Assembly (NCBI GenBank): GCA_013042695.1
Contig: JABDPQ010000694.1
Location: forward strand, 1 to 18,794
Origin: Desulfobacterales bacterium
GTDB lineage: Bacteria > Desulfobacterota > Desulfobulbia > Desulfobulbales > Desulfocapsaceae
Length of the DNA: 18,794 nt
Direction of reading: 5' to 3'
Shown here: piece after piece, positions 1-7,092 of the stretch
Numbering within the stretch: the first letter of the stretch is position 1
Layout: every line of letters begins with the position of its first letter
The notes under the pieces: model-generated
The model's database searches: none
Told to the model about the DNA's origin: nothing
Seen by the model: only the letters and a program-made list of their open reading frames with translations
Translations under genes and position numbers: made by a program

Positions 1-270
1 ATCTCATACTCTCACTTACCAATAATCCCAGGTTACATGCCATATACATGCAACTCGGATTCAAGCGGGGAACTCTGCCGGAGTATGGTGCACGCCAGGC
101 ACTATCGCCGGGTGTCAGCATGTTTTCCAAGGCGATTATCTAAAGACCTGCAGCAGATATGGCTTTGCAGCAAAAGGCTCAACTGTTAAACAATTAGCTT
201 TCTGGCGTTAATTGGCGGTTACATAAGGCCTGGTAAATTATCAGGTGTACACTAATGAAAAGGAGATAAT
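1..270. other. Upstream region without a recognisable gene
   Basis: I found no convincing reading frame, tRNA or strong promoter in the bases before the first gene. The last 15 bases supply the ribosome binding site of the DUF362 gene: AGGAGAT sits just before its ATG at 271. The region is AT-rich near 185-245, where a promoter would be expected, but no good -35/-10 pair stands out. It may also hold the 3' flank of a gene lying to the left of the window. Confidence 0.4.
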
Positions 271-1338
271 ATGCATCGTGTCATGATACATTCGGGAACC
301 TATGATGATTGCAGAATAGCGGTGAATCGAGCTTTTGAGCTCTTTCCCCAGGAGATAGTTCAGAAAAAGGTGGTTATTAAACCTAACGTGCTGCGCACCT
401 CTGAGGCCAGTGAGCATATTGTCACCAACCCGGCTCTTCTCAAAGCAGTTGTTGAGAAAGTAGAAGAAATGTCTCCAGCTGAGATTGTGGTTGGAGATAA
501 TCCCGGCCTGTTCAATTATGGTGACAACGAAAACTGTTTTGAAAAGACCGGGCTCATGGAGGCCGCAAAAGGCTATTACAGGAATATTGGCGATAAAAGT
601 CAGCACCTTTCCTTTAATGGTGATTTTATCCCTGAGGTTGGTGTTTCCAAAGATATTATGGAGGCAGACATTGTCATCAGTCTGCCGAAGTTCAAAACAC
701 ATGGCCTGACGGTTATGACCGGGGCCATTAAAAATAGTTATGGCATCCTCCCCGGTGCCCAGAAAGCAAGGCTGCACCAGCTTGCCGGCTCACCTGAGCG
801 CTTCCATGAGGTTGTCGTGGAGGTGTTTAGACTGAAAATTCCGGATTTGTTTATTATGGATGCTATTGTCGGCATGGAGGGAAATGGACCGGCCTCACCT
901 GATCTCAGAGATATCGGCCTCATCCTTGCTGCTGATAACGGTGTCGCCATGGATAGTGTTGTTGCTCAAATGATGGGAATCGAGCCTGCCGGGCTTCGTT
1001 TTCTGCAAAAAGCACAGGAGATGGGCCTGGGAAGCTTCAATGCTGATGACATAGAGATCGATGGTGAGTTGCTGATTTTGCCGGATTTTAAGCTTCCTCC
1101 ACTTCGAGGAGAAGCCATTGCCAGTAATCCTCAGGTTCAGGAATTGATGCAAACCAAATCAGAGCTGCGGCCGCAAGCCGACTCTGAACTCTGCACAGCA
1201 TGCGGTGCCTGCGTGGATCATTGCCCGGTGACAGCCCTTTCCATGAATGAGGATATTCCAGAAGTTGATCCGGAGCTCTGCATTACCTGTTTCTGCTGCC
1301 AGGAGATCTGTCCTGAAAAAGCAATGACCTTGATGTGA
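271..1338 (+). CDS. DUF362 domain protein with C-terminal two-cluster 4Fe-4S ferredoxin domain
   Basis: This 355-residue protein has the DUF362 layout: an N-terminal region with the KxxVIKPNVL-type stretch near residues 35-42, a central part with GDNPG (about 75-79) and LPKFKTHGLTVMTGAIKN (about 139-156), then a ferredoxin tail. The tail carries two C-x2-C-x2-C-x3-C-P motifs, with cysteines at 308/311/314/318 and 337/340/343/347, so it should bind two [4Fe-4S] clusters. An extra Cys lies at 342. There is no signal peptide, so it is probably cytoplasmic. The family is common in strict anaerobes, and its redox partner and substrate are not generally established. The start is well supported by AGGAGAT six bases before the ATG. 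A hairpin begins just after the stop, so the gene is probably transcribed alone. Confidence 0.9.
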   Translation: MHRVMIHSGTYDDCRIAVNRAFELFPQEIVQKKVVIKPNVLRTSEASEHIVTNPALLKAVVEKVEEMSPAEIVVGDNPGLFNYGDNENCFEKTGLMEAAKGYYRNIGDKSQHLSFNGDFIPEVGVSKDIMEADIVISLPKFKTHGLTVMTGAIKNSYGILPGAQKARLHQLAGSPERFHEVVVEVFRLKIPDLFIMDAIVGMEGNGPASPDLRDIGLILAADNGVAMDSVVAQMMGIEPAGLRFLQKAQEMGLGSFNADDIEIDGELLILPDFKLPPLRGEAIASNPQVQELMQTKSELRPQADSELCTACGACVDHCPVTALSMNEDIPEVDPELCITCFCCQEICPEKAMTLM

Positions 1339-1340
1339 GC

Positions 1341-1375
1341 TCAGATACTACTGCAGCGGGCAGTGTCGTATCTGA
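1341..1375 (+). terminator. Stem-loop after the DUF362 gene
   Basis: An 8-bp perfect outer stem (1341-1348 with 1368-1375) encloses a 5-bp inner stem (1350-1354 with 1360-1364) around a five-base loop. It begins two bases after the TGA stop of the DUF362 gene, where a terminator belongs. The following sequence is only mildly T-rich, so a canonical intrinsic terminator is likely but not certain. Confidence 0.5.
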
Positions 1376-1501
1376 AGTGGTGTTCTAAAAATACTTGTCT
1401 TAGATGGTATTGATGGCTATAAATCTATCTCATCGTTGACCCTGAAACCCAGACACACTGTCACGAGAAAATACAGAAATAATTGAGAATTAATTGTACC
1501 A

Positions 1502-1819
1502 ATGAGAAAAGTATTTCAGATTACCATCCCCCTGCCCAAAGAGAAGTGCTTCAAACTGGTTAATAAAAGTGGGTCTGAAATAGGAAACTGGAGATCAACT
1601 TTTACTGATAAAAGAAATGGCCTTTTTGAGTGGAAACAAGGCGCTTTAACAGCCACAGGGGCCTCGACAATCCAGGCGATTCTCACTGCACAGGGTGACA
1701 ATGAAACATCTGTTGAGGTAAATATCATCAAGCCTTTTCAACTTTGGGATCCTGCGAGACTCTGTGACAGGATATTTAGAAAACTTGAAAAGGCCTGTTT
1801 AAGAAATTTGTCCAGCTAG
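1502..1819 (+). CDS. Small uncharacterised protein, SRPBCC-like
   Basis: This 105-residue protein has no signal peptide or membrane segment. It begins with a beta-strand-like MRKVFQITIP, followed by a helix-like segment around PKEKCFKLV. Alternating hydrophobic strands follow (FEWKQGALTATG, STIQAILTAQGDNETSVEVNI), ending in an amphipathic helix around DPARLCDRIFRKLEKACL. That order resembles a small START/SRPBCC alpha/beta fold, but this is a judgement of pattern and not a recognised family. There is no clear Shine-Dalgarno sequence before the ATG. It sits alone between the DUF362 gene and the outer-membrane protein gene, 76 bases before the latter, so no function can be drawn from context. 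Confidence 0.6.
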   Translation: MRKVFQITIPLPKEKCFKLVNKSGSEIGNWRSTFTDKRNGLFEWKQGALTATGASTIQAILTAQGDNETSVEVNIIKPFQLWDPARLCDRIFRKLEKACLRNLSS

Positions 1820-1871
1820 CGTCTCTACTTTAAAAGATACTTGTATTGCCTAAGTCATAAATCATTAAACA

Positions 1872-1877
1872 TATAAT
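1872..1877 (+). promoter_or_regulatory. Possible -10 element before the outer-membrane protein gene
   Basis: A perfect TATAAT lies 20 bases upstream of the ATG at 1897 in a strongly AT-rich stretch. The best upstream partner is TTGCCT at 1846-1851, but its spacing of 20 is too long, so the -35 box is unconvincing. The call rests on the -10 match and position only. Confidence 0.25.
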
Positions 1878-1896
1878 ATTATATGGACACGATATC

Positions 1897-2853
1897 ATGA
1901 AGAGAAAAGCCAATATGCACCGTTATACTTGTTTACCATTGTTGATTGTTTTTACGTTAATTTTGCTTCCAGTCAGCCTGTCTGCCCAGCAAACGAGCGG
2001 GCAACAGATGCAACGGGGTCCGCAGGTCGGATGGTCAAGTTTTATCAGAGGCGGCGGTGTCTATCAGTTTGATACCGACTTGGATGATGGCGGTAACTTT
2101 GATGCCACCAGGGCAACCATTCAGGCAGGCCATGGCTATGCCTGGGATGATCGCACAAGTGTTTCCCTGGCGCTGGGGTATAGTTATGATGGCTATAGTT
2201 TTTCGGGAGATACTGGCATTGCAGCAATTGCACCGTGGGAAAATATCAATACATTCAGCCTGAGTCTGCCGATGCGCTGGGGGATTGGTGACAACTGGTC
2301 TGCGTTTCTCATTCCATCGATACGATCAACCGGTGAAAGCAGTGCCAATTTTGATGACACGATCACTGGCGGCGGATTTATTGGTGCCGCATACAGGTTT
2401 GGGGAGCGGCTCACTATTGGGCCCGGCATCGGAGTCGTCTCTCAACTGGAGGATAACGCGACCATCTTCCCGATTCTTATCATTGATTGGAAAATAACCG
2501 ATCGTCTCAGCCTTGATACCGGCCGCGGTCTTGGGGCCACCCTCGGTCCCGGGCTTGCTCTGAATTACCGTGCCAACCAATCTTGGAATTTTGCCTTCGG
2601 CGGTCGTTATGAAAAATTACGTTTTCGTCTCGACAAAAATGGGGTCGTTCCTAACGGCATAGGAGAAGATAAGACCTTTCCAGTTTATGCAGGGTGCACC
2701 TATTACATCTCCCCAAAGACCAATGTCAGTTTGATTGCAGGTGTGGAACTCGGCGGAGAACTTAAGCTTGAGGATCGTGATGGAAATCGGCTTCGCAAGG
2801 AAGCGTACGATCCGGGGGGCTTTCTTGGTATAACCTTCAGTATGCGGCTCTAG
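1897..2853 (+). CDS. Outer-membrane beta-barrel protein, DUF6268-like
   Basis: This 318-residue exported protein has a basic N-terminus, a hydrophobic core (CLPLLIVFTLILLPVSLSA, about 12-30) and a likely cleavage site before QQTSG. The mature part is rich in Gly, aromatic residues and alternating polar/hydrophobic strands, such as GGGVYQFDTDL, SVSLALGYSYDGYSF and FAFGGRYEKLRFRL. It ends in a final strand, GFLGITFSMRL. This is typical of an outer-membrane beta-barrel, and the overall look fits DUF6268, a family without a defined function. The last residue is Leu and not the common Phe. A second in-frame ATG at residue 7 (position 1915) would still leave a full signal peptide. Neither start has a strong ribosome binding site. 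Confidence 0.75.
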   Translation: MKRKANMHRYTCLPLLIVFTLILLPVSLSAQQTSGQQMQRGPQVGWSSFIRGGGVYQFDTDLDDGGNFDATRATIQAGHGYAWDDRTSVSLALGYSYDGYSFSGDTGIAAIAPWENINTFSLSLPMRWGIGDNWSAFLIPSIRSTGESSANFDDTITGGGFIGAAYRFGERLTIGPGIGVVSQLEDNATIFPILIIDWKITDRLSLDTGRGLGATLGPGLALNYRANQSWNFAFGGRYEKLRFRLDKNGVVPNGIGEDKTFPVYAGCTYYISPKTNVSLIAGVELGGELKLEDRDGNRLRKEAYDPGGFLGITFSMRL

Positions 2854-3113
2854 CCCGCAATTCTCATGAACATCTTGTCAAACTTGCTTCTGCTGAGAAA
2901 TCTCGGTGTATTCAGACGAGGACCAATTTTTCAGAATTTAACACGATGTTCACCAAAGGTCAGTCGATCCAGCCGCCTATGCGACTACCTCAACTGATGA
3001 GAAAGGCGGACTGAGCGGAGATTTCGCCTGAGAGGCTCTGACAACAATCATCTTGAGTCATTGGCCAAAGAAATGACCACGAGCGTCTGAAAGTTGGACG
3101 TATGGAGAGGTTT

Positions 3114-3425
3114 ATGCTCAGTTATAAAAAAACATCTATCGTCTGTCTACTTGCCATAGTGTTGCTATGTGCACCATTGTCTGCCCTGGCTGCTACCATT
3201 GAAGATAAACGCACTAGAAAGCAGGCAGACCCAGCGGTGATGGCTGCCGATCTCGTCCTTGTGCGGCCTCTTGGCATTGTTGCCACACTGGCCGGGTCCG
3301 CGGTTTTCATCGTTTCAATTCCTTTTTCAGCGATTGGAGGCAATACCGAAGAAGCCTGGGAAAGTCTTGTGGTATCCCCTGCAACCTATACGTTCAAGCG
3401 GCCTCTGGGCGGGTTCGAGGAATAA
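3114..3425 (+). CDS. Small exported or membrane-anchored protein of unknown function
   Basis: This is a 103-residue protein with an N-terminal signal or anchor (SIVCLLAIVLLCAPLSALAA, about 8-27) and a second hydrophobic segment (GIVATLAGSAVFIVSIPFSAIGG, about 55-77). The conserved-looking core is VLVRPLGIVATLAGSAVF, then P-F-S-A-I-G-G, then a tail ending in FKRPLGGFEE. Short proteins of this pattern occur in many proteobacteria without an assigned function. I chose the ATG at 3114 over the in-frame ATG at 3102 because GGAGAGG lies between them at the right distance and because it places the signal sequence at the N-terminus. A weak hairpin (3422-3446) overlaps the stop codon. Confidence 0.7.
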   Translation: MLSYKKTSIVCLLAIVLLCAPLSALAATIEDKRTRKQADPAVMAADLVLVRPLGIVATLAGSAVFIVSIPFSAIGGNTEEAWESLVVSPATYTFKRPLGGFEE

Positions 3426-3557
3426 ACCTTTCTGCGAGGGGTTTATCTTCATTGGCAATCAGGCTGGTGGGTTATGGTGCACCCGGTATATTATTATGGG
3501 GCTATATCTGCAATGTCACTTATAAACACAGGGCATATCTGAAGAACATCGATAACT

Positions 3558-3983
3558 ATGGATAGTCAGACGGTGTACCTTTTCTTGGCAGATGCCATCC
3601 TGGTCTTACATGCACTGTTTGCAGTCTTTGTCGTCAGTGGTCTGCTGCTGATAGTTCTTGGCAAGGCTTGCGGGTGGTCCTGGATATATAATCCCTGGTT
3701 TCGGCTGCTTCATCTTCTGGCAATTATTATCGTTACCGTTCAGTCATGGTTAGGGGTAATTTGCCCGCTGACATCTCTTGAAATGACTCTGCGCTCTCAT
3801 GGCGGCGGTGCGGTCTATTCAGGCTCTTTTATCGCCCATCTTTTTGAATCCATATTATATTATCGAGCGCCAGCCTGGGTCTTTACCGTCTGTTATACGC
3901 TCTTCGGCCTCATTGTCGCTGCCAGCTGGATCTGGGTACGCCCTCGGCCATTTAAAAGACCGACAAGCCAAGGTACTCGCTGA
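3558..3983 (+). CDS. DUF2784 family integral membrane protein
   Basis: This 141-residue protein has about four membrane helices, near residues 8-33, 45-66, 92-105 (weak) and 110-136. The DUF2784 signs are visible: DAILVLHALFAVFVVSG in the first helix, WFRLLHLLAIIIV in the second, then the loop motif GVICPLTSLEMTLR followed by GSFIAHLFESILYY. The repeated His residues and the CPLTxLE segment are the conserved marks of the family, whose function is unknown. The ribosome binding site is weak. It is the last gene of the left plus-strand run and faces the DUF3750 gene, with 61 bases between their ends. Confidence 0.85.
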   Translation: MDSQTVYLFLADAILVLHALFAVFVVSGLLLIVLGKACGWSWIYNPWFRLLHLLAIIIVTVQSWLGVICPLTSLEMTLRSHGGGAVYSGSFIAHLFESILYYRAPAWVFTVCYTLFGLIVAASWIWVRPRPFKRPTSQGTR

Positions 3984-4044
3984 ATCCGGATTATTTACCT
4001 CGCAAGCTTCTCAGTTGCTCTCTGGCCAACGGTGCCGTTCTTGT

Positions 4045-4584
4045 TTAATTCACATAGCCACTGCCGATAGCTGAAAGTGGGAGGTTCAGTTCCAGTTCGG
4101 GGACCTGCTTTGCAATCCAGGCAATAAAGGTGTTGCTGTTTGGGCCGGGAAAGGCCTTATAGGTCGTTTTCCACGGATACGCCTGGGCGGCCTTATTAAC
4201 AGCGCTGATAAGCTCATCGACGCCAACTCCTCGATGCTCTTTGAGGAGCTTGGGTTTTTCACCATACCAGTGGCGGTCCGGAATGTCCGGTGCAATTCTC
4301 ATTACTGGATGTCCGCGATAGCCGCGCCAGCCAACTACATCGTAAACCGTGTAGAAATGCTCACCGGTGCGTTTGACGGCAATCCAGGTGTGAATCGCAA
4401 ACCAGCCACGCCAGCCCCATGCATCGGCCCCGTATATATGCAGGACCGCCTCAGGGGTGACTGAAGGGTCAGGCGCAATTCCCGCTGAATCACGACTGGC
4501 GGTTCGCCAGTCTTTCCCGGATGAACAATTTGATAGAAATAATCCCATAAGACTCATAATTAGAAGTAATTTTAAAAATTTCAT
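4045..4584 (-). CDS. DUF3750 family putative lipoprotein
   Basis: Starting from the ATG at 4584 this is 179 residues with a short lipoprotein-type signal: MKFLKLLLIMSLMGLFL followed by L-S-N-C, with the lipid-bearing Cys at residue 20. Asn at -1 is an imperfect lipobox. The mature part matches DUF3750: FAIHTWIAVKRTG, VYDVVGWRGYRG, WYGEKPKLLKEHRG, AYPWKTTYKAFPGPNSNTF, AWIAKQVPEL and a terminal LPLSAIG. The HTWI and PGPNSNTFIAWIA motifs suggest a cysteine-free enzyme-like fold, but no reaction is established. The frame is open to an ATG at 4632, and a GTG at 4617 has a close GGAGG, so an N-terminus up to 16 residues longer is possible. The signal argues for the shorter form. It lies 156 bases downstream of the SixA-like gene on the same strand. 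Confidence 0.8.
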   Translation of the reverse strand: MKFLKLLLIMSLMGLFLSNCSSGKDWRTASRDSAGIAPDPSVTPEAVLHIYGADAWGWRGWFAIHTWIAVKRTGEHFYTVYDVVGWRGYRGHPVMRIAPDIPDRHWYGEKPKLLKEHRGVGVDELISAVNKAAQAYPWKTTYKAFPGPNSNTFIAWIAKQVPELELNLPLSAIGSGYVN

Positions 4585-4740
4585 CTTGCATATTGTAAGA
4601 ATTTTACTGTGGCACACCCTGCCTCCTCTCATACATCATCTATACTATGTACGTTTTACAATTCTTCTATACTTCGCTTCAGAAAAACAGCAGCCGCAAG
4701 CCACAAGGAATTCACCTCGGGAGTTCTCCTGTAATTGAGA

Positions 4741-5211
4741 TTATGAAATATGGGGACTAAGTGTCCACTTGATGAACCAATCGACAGTGCCACCTGGTCC
4801 TTGGCTGCTATCCAGACAGACAATGCCGGAGTTCTGAAATTGATACACCTTGGTTTCTTCTGACCCGGTGGTCAGATAGGAGACCAGACGTTGCATAAAT
4901 GGCAGGTGGCCGACTATCAGAGCATTTTCATCCGGCTTGATACTCTTGGCAAAGCGGCGCACGTCATCGAGCGGATTGATGCCAGAGATTATCTCAATTG
5001 GTGCATTTGCAGCCAATGCCGTGTGGAAGATACGAGCTGTCTGAGCTGCCCGATTTTTTCCGGAATGGGCGATCTTGGAAACGTTTATTTGGTAGTTTTT
5101 GGCAACGTGGGCAATTCGCTCTGTTTCTTCTCTTCCCTGCTGGGTAAGACCTTTTTCATGATTAACACCTTTGGGTGCGCTGATGCCGTGTTGGACAAGA
5201 TATAATGCCAT
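4741..5211 (-). CDS. sixA: Phosphohistidine phosphatase, SixA-like (QHG variant)
   Basis: This is a 156-residue member of the histidine phosphatase superfamily, SixA branch, which removes phosphate from phosphohistidine (in E. coli on HPt or PTS proteins). The N-terminus MALYLVQHG carries the nucleophile His8. The usual R-H-G triad is Q-H-G here. The second signature, HSGKNRAAQTA, supplies Arg54 and QTA, and GHLPFMQRL supplies the second catalytic His102. I chose the ATG at 5211 because GGAG lies seven bases upstream and because the beta-strand with His8 must be N-terminal. The longer open frame to 5421 would add 70 residues that overlap the divergent DUF924 gene. The natural substrate here is not known. 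Confidence 0.85.
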   Translation of the reverse strand: MALYLVQHGISAPKGVNHEKGLTQQGREETERIAHVAKNYQINVSKIAHSGKNRAAQTARIFHTALAANAPIEIISGINPLDDVRRFAKSIKPDENALIVGHLPFMQRLVSYLTTGSEETKVYQFQNSGIVCLDSSQGPGGTVDWFIKWTLSPHIS

Positions 5212-5335
5212 GATAATCTCCAAAATATGGTAACGTGATAGGTGGAAAAAACTCGCAATAAACAGAAAAATAAGACTCAATGACTGCATGTGCCACCATA
5301 GAGACCGTGGCTGAAATAAAATTAAGAGGGAAATA

Positions 5336-5872
5336 ATGTATAAAGAAGTTTTGAAATTTTGGTTCGAAGAAACCAGTCCATCGCAGTGGTGGAAAAAAAA
5401 TGATACGTTTGACCATACCATCTCCGATCAATTCTCCGAGCTGCACAAAAATGCTGCACGTTGCGAGCTCTATGAGTGGAGAGAAAATGCGCTAGGAAGG
5501 CTGGCGGAGATCATTATTCTGGACCAGTTCTCACGTAACATGTTCAGAGGAATGCCAGGTGCATTTGCACAAGATGCCTTGGCGTTGGCACTTGCTCAGG
5601 AAGCAGTGGCTCGAGGTGTGGATCAACAATTGAATCAGGTCGAAAGAGGGTTTCTCTATCTGCCCTATATGCACAGTGAGTCAATCAGAATTCATGAGGT
5701 TGCCGTGAGCCTTTATAGTAAAGAAGGCATGGAATCACCTCTTGAATGGGAATTAAAACATAAAAAGATCATCGAACGATTTGGCCGTTATCCTCATAGA
5801 AATGAAATTCTCGGTAGAGTCTCCTCCGCTGAAGAGAAAGAATTTTTAAAGCAGCCGGGATCTCGTTTTTAA
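5336..5872 (+). CDS. DUF924 family protein
   Basis: This 178-residue soluble, helical protein is close to the family's usual length. The DUF924 landmarks are present in order: VLKFWFEE at the N-terminus (5-12), QWWKKND (17-23), LDQFSRNMFRG (62-72), FLYLPYMHSE (106-115), and the C-terminal H-K-K-I-I-E-R-F-G-R-Y-P-H-R-N stretch (142-155) followed by ILGR. The family is predicted to have a TPR-like helical fold, and its role is unknown. A purine-rich GAGGGA lies five bases before the ATG. It is divergent from the SixA-like gene with 124 bases between the starts, so the two could share a control region. Confidence 0.9.
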   Translation: MYKEVLKFWFEETSPSQWWKKNDTFDHTISDQFSELHKNAARCELYEWRENALGRLAEIIILDQFSRNMFRGMPGAFAQDALALALAQEAVARGVDQQLNQVERGFLYLPYMHSESIRIHEVAVSLYSKEGMESPLEWELKHKKIIERFGRYPHRNEILGRVSSAEEKEFLKQPGSRF

Positions 5873-6273
5873 AATGAAGCGTCTGGTATTGCTAGAAAAT
5901 ATACAGGGTTTTTGATGGATATAAAGAGGCTGTTGCCCCGGGGCATCTCGTCTTTAAGGACCGTCCCTACAACTCCTAGACAAGGTGACACCCTGTCCTG
6001 ACCGGGGGATTATGCAGCAGAACAATCCTCACCCCTAAAGAGGTCTCTCGGCGCTCACCGGAGCAACATAGGAAAATAGTAATTCTACTAAATGGCTTAA
6101 TCAAGTCGAGCACGTTAATTCTTGGAACTCAACCGCTATTTTTTATCACAAGGATACTAGTCTGTTTCAAGTGATCCCAACATCAAGCGGTAATCTTGAT
6201 AAAAATAGCTGAGTAATATGGTTTCGTCCAAACAGTAATTTATTTTAATGAAAGCTCCGATGTTAAAGAATCT
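5873..6273. other. Gene-free 401-base stretch with palindrome and REP-like remnants
   Basis: No coding frame is supported here. At 5934-5945 there is a perfect 12-base palindrome, TGCCCCGGGGCA, flanked by AAAGA (5923-5927) and TCTTT (5951-5955). It could act as a terminator for the DUF924 gene. At 5957-5970 AAGGACCGTCCCTAC, and at 5982-5997 a piece containing GGTGACACCCTGTCC, resemble ends of RAYT-type repeat elements, but neither has an inverted partner nearby. Near 6135-6147 and 6198-6209 lies an imperfect inverted repeat with a 50-base spacer. Confidence 0.35.
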
Positions 6274-6633
6274 TTAGTAAAACGGGTTTGGGATATATTT
6301 CTTGCCATCAAAACTTGTAAAGAACACATTCGGCGGTTTGGGAAGGCCCGCAATTTTCCAGGCGGTCATCGGATTGTCGAATTTCCGCGATACGCAGTCT
6401 CTCGTTTGGCTCCCTACTTTTTTACAAATACTGGCCAAAATTGGAAATGAGTCATACTTGAGATAATGATTTCGAAGAGTCTTGATAATCTCTATTTGTT
6501 CTGAATCAAGATCATCAAGTCCTTGGTGCCGGGCAAGCTCATGCGCGACTTTTTCATCCCAGGCATTTATGTCTGTTAAAAAACCATCATCATTTATGAG
6601 TAGGTCATTGGTGTTTTGATCGAGTGTTTCCAT
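6274..6633 (-). CDS. DsrC/TusE superfamily protein lacking both redox cysteines
   Basis: This 119-residue protein is a clear DsrC/TusE-fold member: DDGFLTDINAWDEKVAHELA (about 15-34), then LDSEQIEIIKTLRNHYLKY and the hallmark tail WKIAGLPKP (92-100). In canonical DsrC two C-terminal cysteines eleven positions apart carry the sulfur. Here those positions are Trp92 and Val103. The chain continues past the usual end by about 14 residues (FFTSFDGKKYIPNPFY region). Two other cysteines, 70 and 80, sit upstream in SICKKVGSQTRDC. It therefore cannot act as a DsrC trisulfide carrier in the known way. Cysteine-less DsrC relatives have been proposed to be regulatory. The ATG at 6633 has GGAG eight bases upstream. 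No dsrAB or tus gene is in view. Confidence 0.85.
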   Translation of the reverse strand: METLDQNTNDLLINDDGFLTDINAWDEKVAHELARHQGLDDLDSEQIEIIKTLRNHYLKYDSFPILASICKKVGSQTRDCVSRKFDNPMTAWKIAGLPKPPNVFFTSFDGKKYIPNPFY

Positions 6634-7092
6634 GATATATCTCCTGTTCATTCTAGGAAAGTAGCTAGATAAGTCGAATAACATGCAATTCTGCAGTAAA
6701 ACTAAGACTCCACAACAAAATGTTTTTCAACCCTGCTTGAAAAGATAATTCCTCGTTGGCAGGAGGCAAGAGTGGGAATTTCCGATACCAGGTAAATGAC
6801 ACTTGCCCAATTTAATGAATTCAGTTTCGGCAAACAACCTATGATCATTTTCAAAAAAAAGGCGTATTCAGTGCAAAGTTATGAGGGTAGCAGGGCGTCT
6901 ACCTGGAAATGACCAGATGCAAACCTGTTTGATGCAGTAATTCCCAATAAAACAGCGTGTGCCATTTATTTCCTTGGCATCCTCTTGGTATGACTTATTG
7001 TAATTTCAGACTTCCAATAACACAGGTAAATAAAAAACGGGAGATATAAAGCGAGCAATTTCATTATGATAGCTATCTCATAAACGATTATT
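6634..7092. other. Divergent intergenic region between the DsrC-like and CDF genes
   Basis: These 459 bases hold the control regions of two divergent genes. The first bases carry the ribosome binding site of the minus-strand DsrC-like gene. The rest is AT-rich, with an A8 run at 6856-6863. I found no convincing sigma-70 or sigma-54 promoter pair, no riboswitch-like structure and no supported small gene. The 140-residue minus-strand frame over 6966-7388 overlaps the CDF gene and shows no protein-like character. Confidence 0.4.

Noticed and set aside
170..182. The 13-mer GCAAAAGGCTCAA also occurs at 15655-15667, upstream of the MFS gene; a shared regulatory motif was considered.
   Set aside because: In about 18.8 kb several 13-base coincidences are expected by chance across both strands, and the two settings share nothing else.
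241..777. A 178-residue minus-strand frame overlapping the DUF362 gene.
   Set aside because: It is opposite the DUF362 coding sequence, which has clear domain motifs and a strong ribosome binding site.
6135..6209. Imperfect inverted repeat (6135-6147 with 6198-6209) in the gap after the DsrC-like gene.
   Set aside because: It is AT-rich, has a bulge and a 50-base loop, so a real terminator or attachment site is not supported.
6634..7092. Sigma-54 promoter (TGGCAC-N5-TTGC) considered because TGACACTTGCCC occurs near 6798.
   Set aside because: The two boxes are directly joined with no five-base spacer, so the required geometry is absent.
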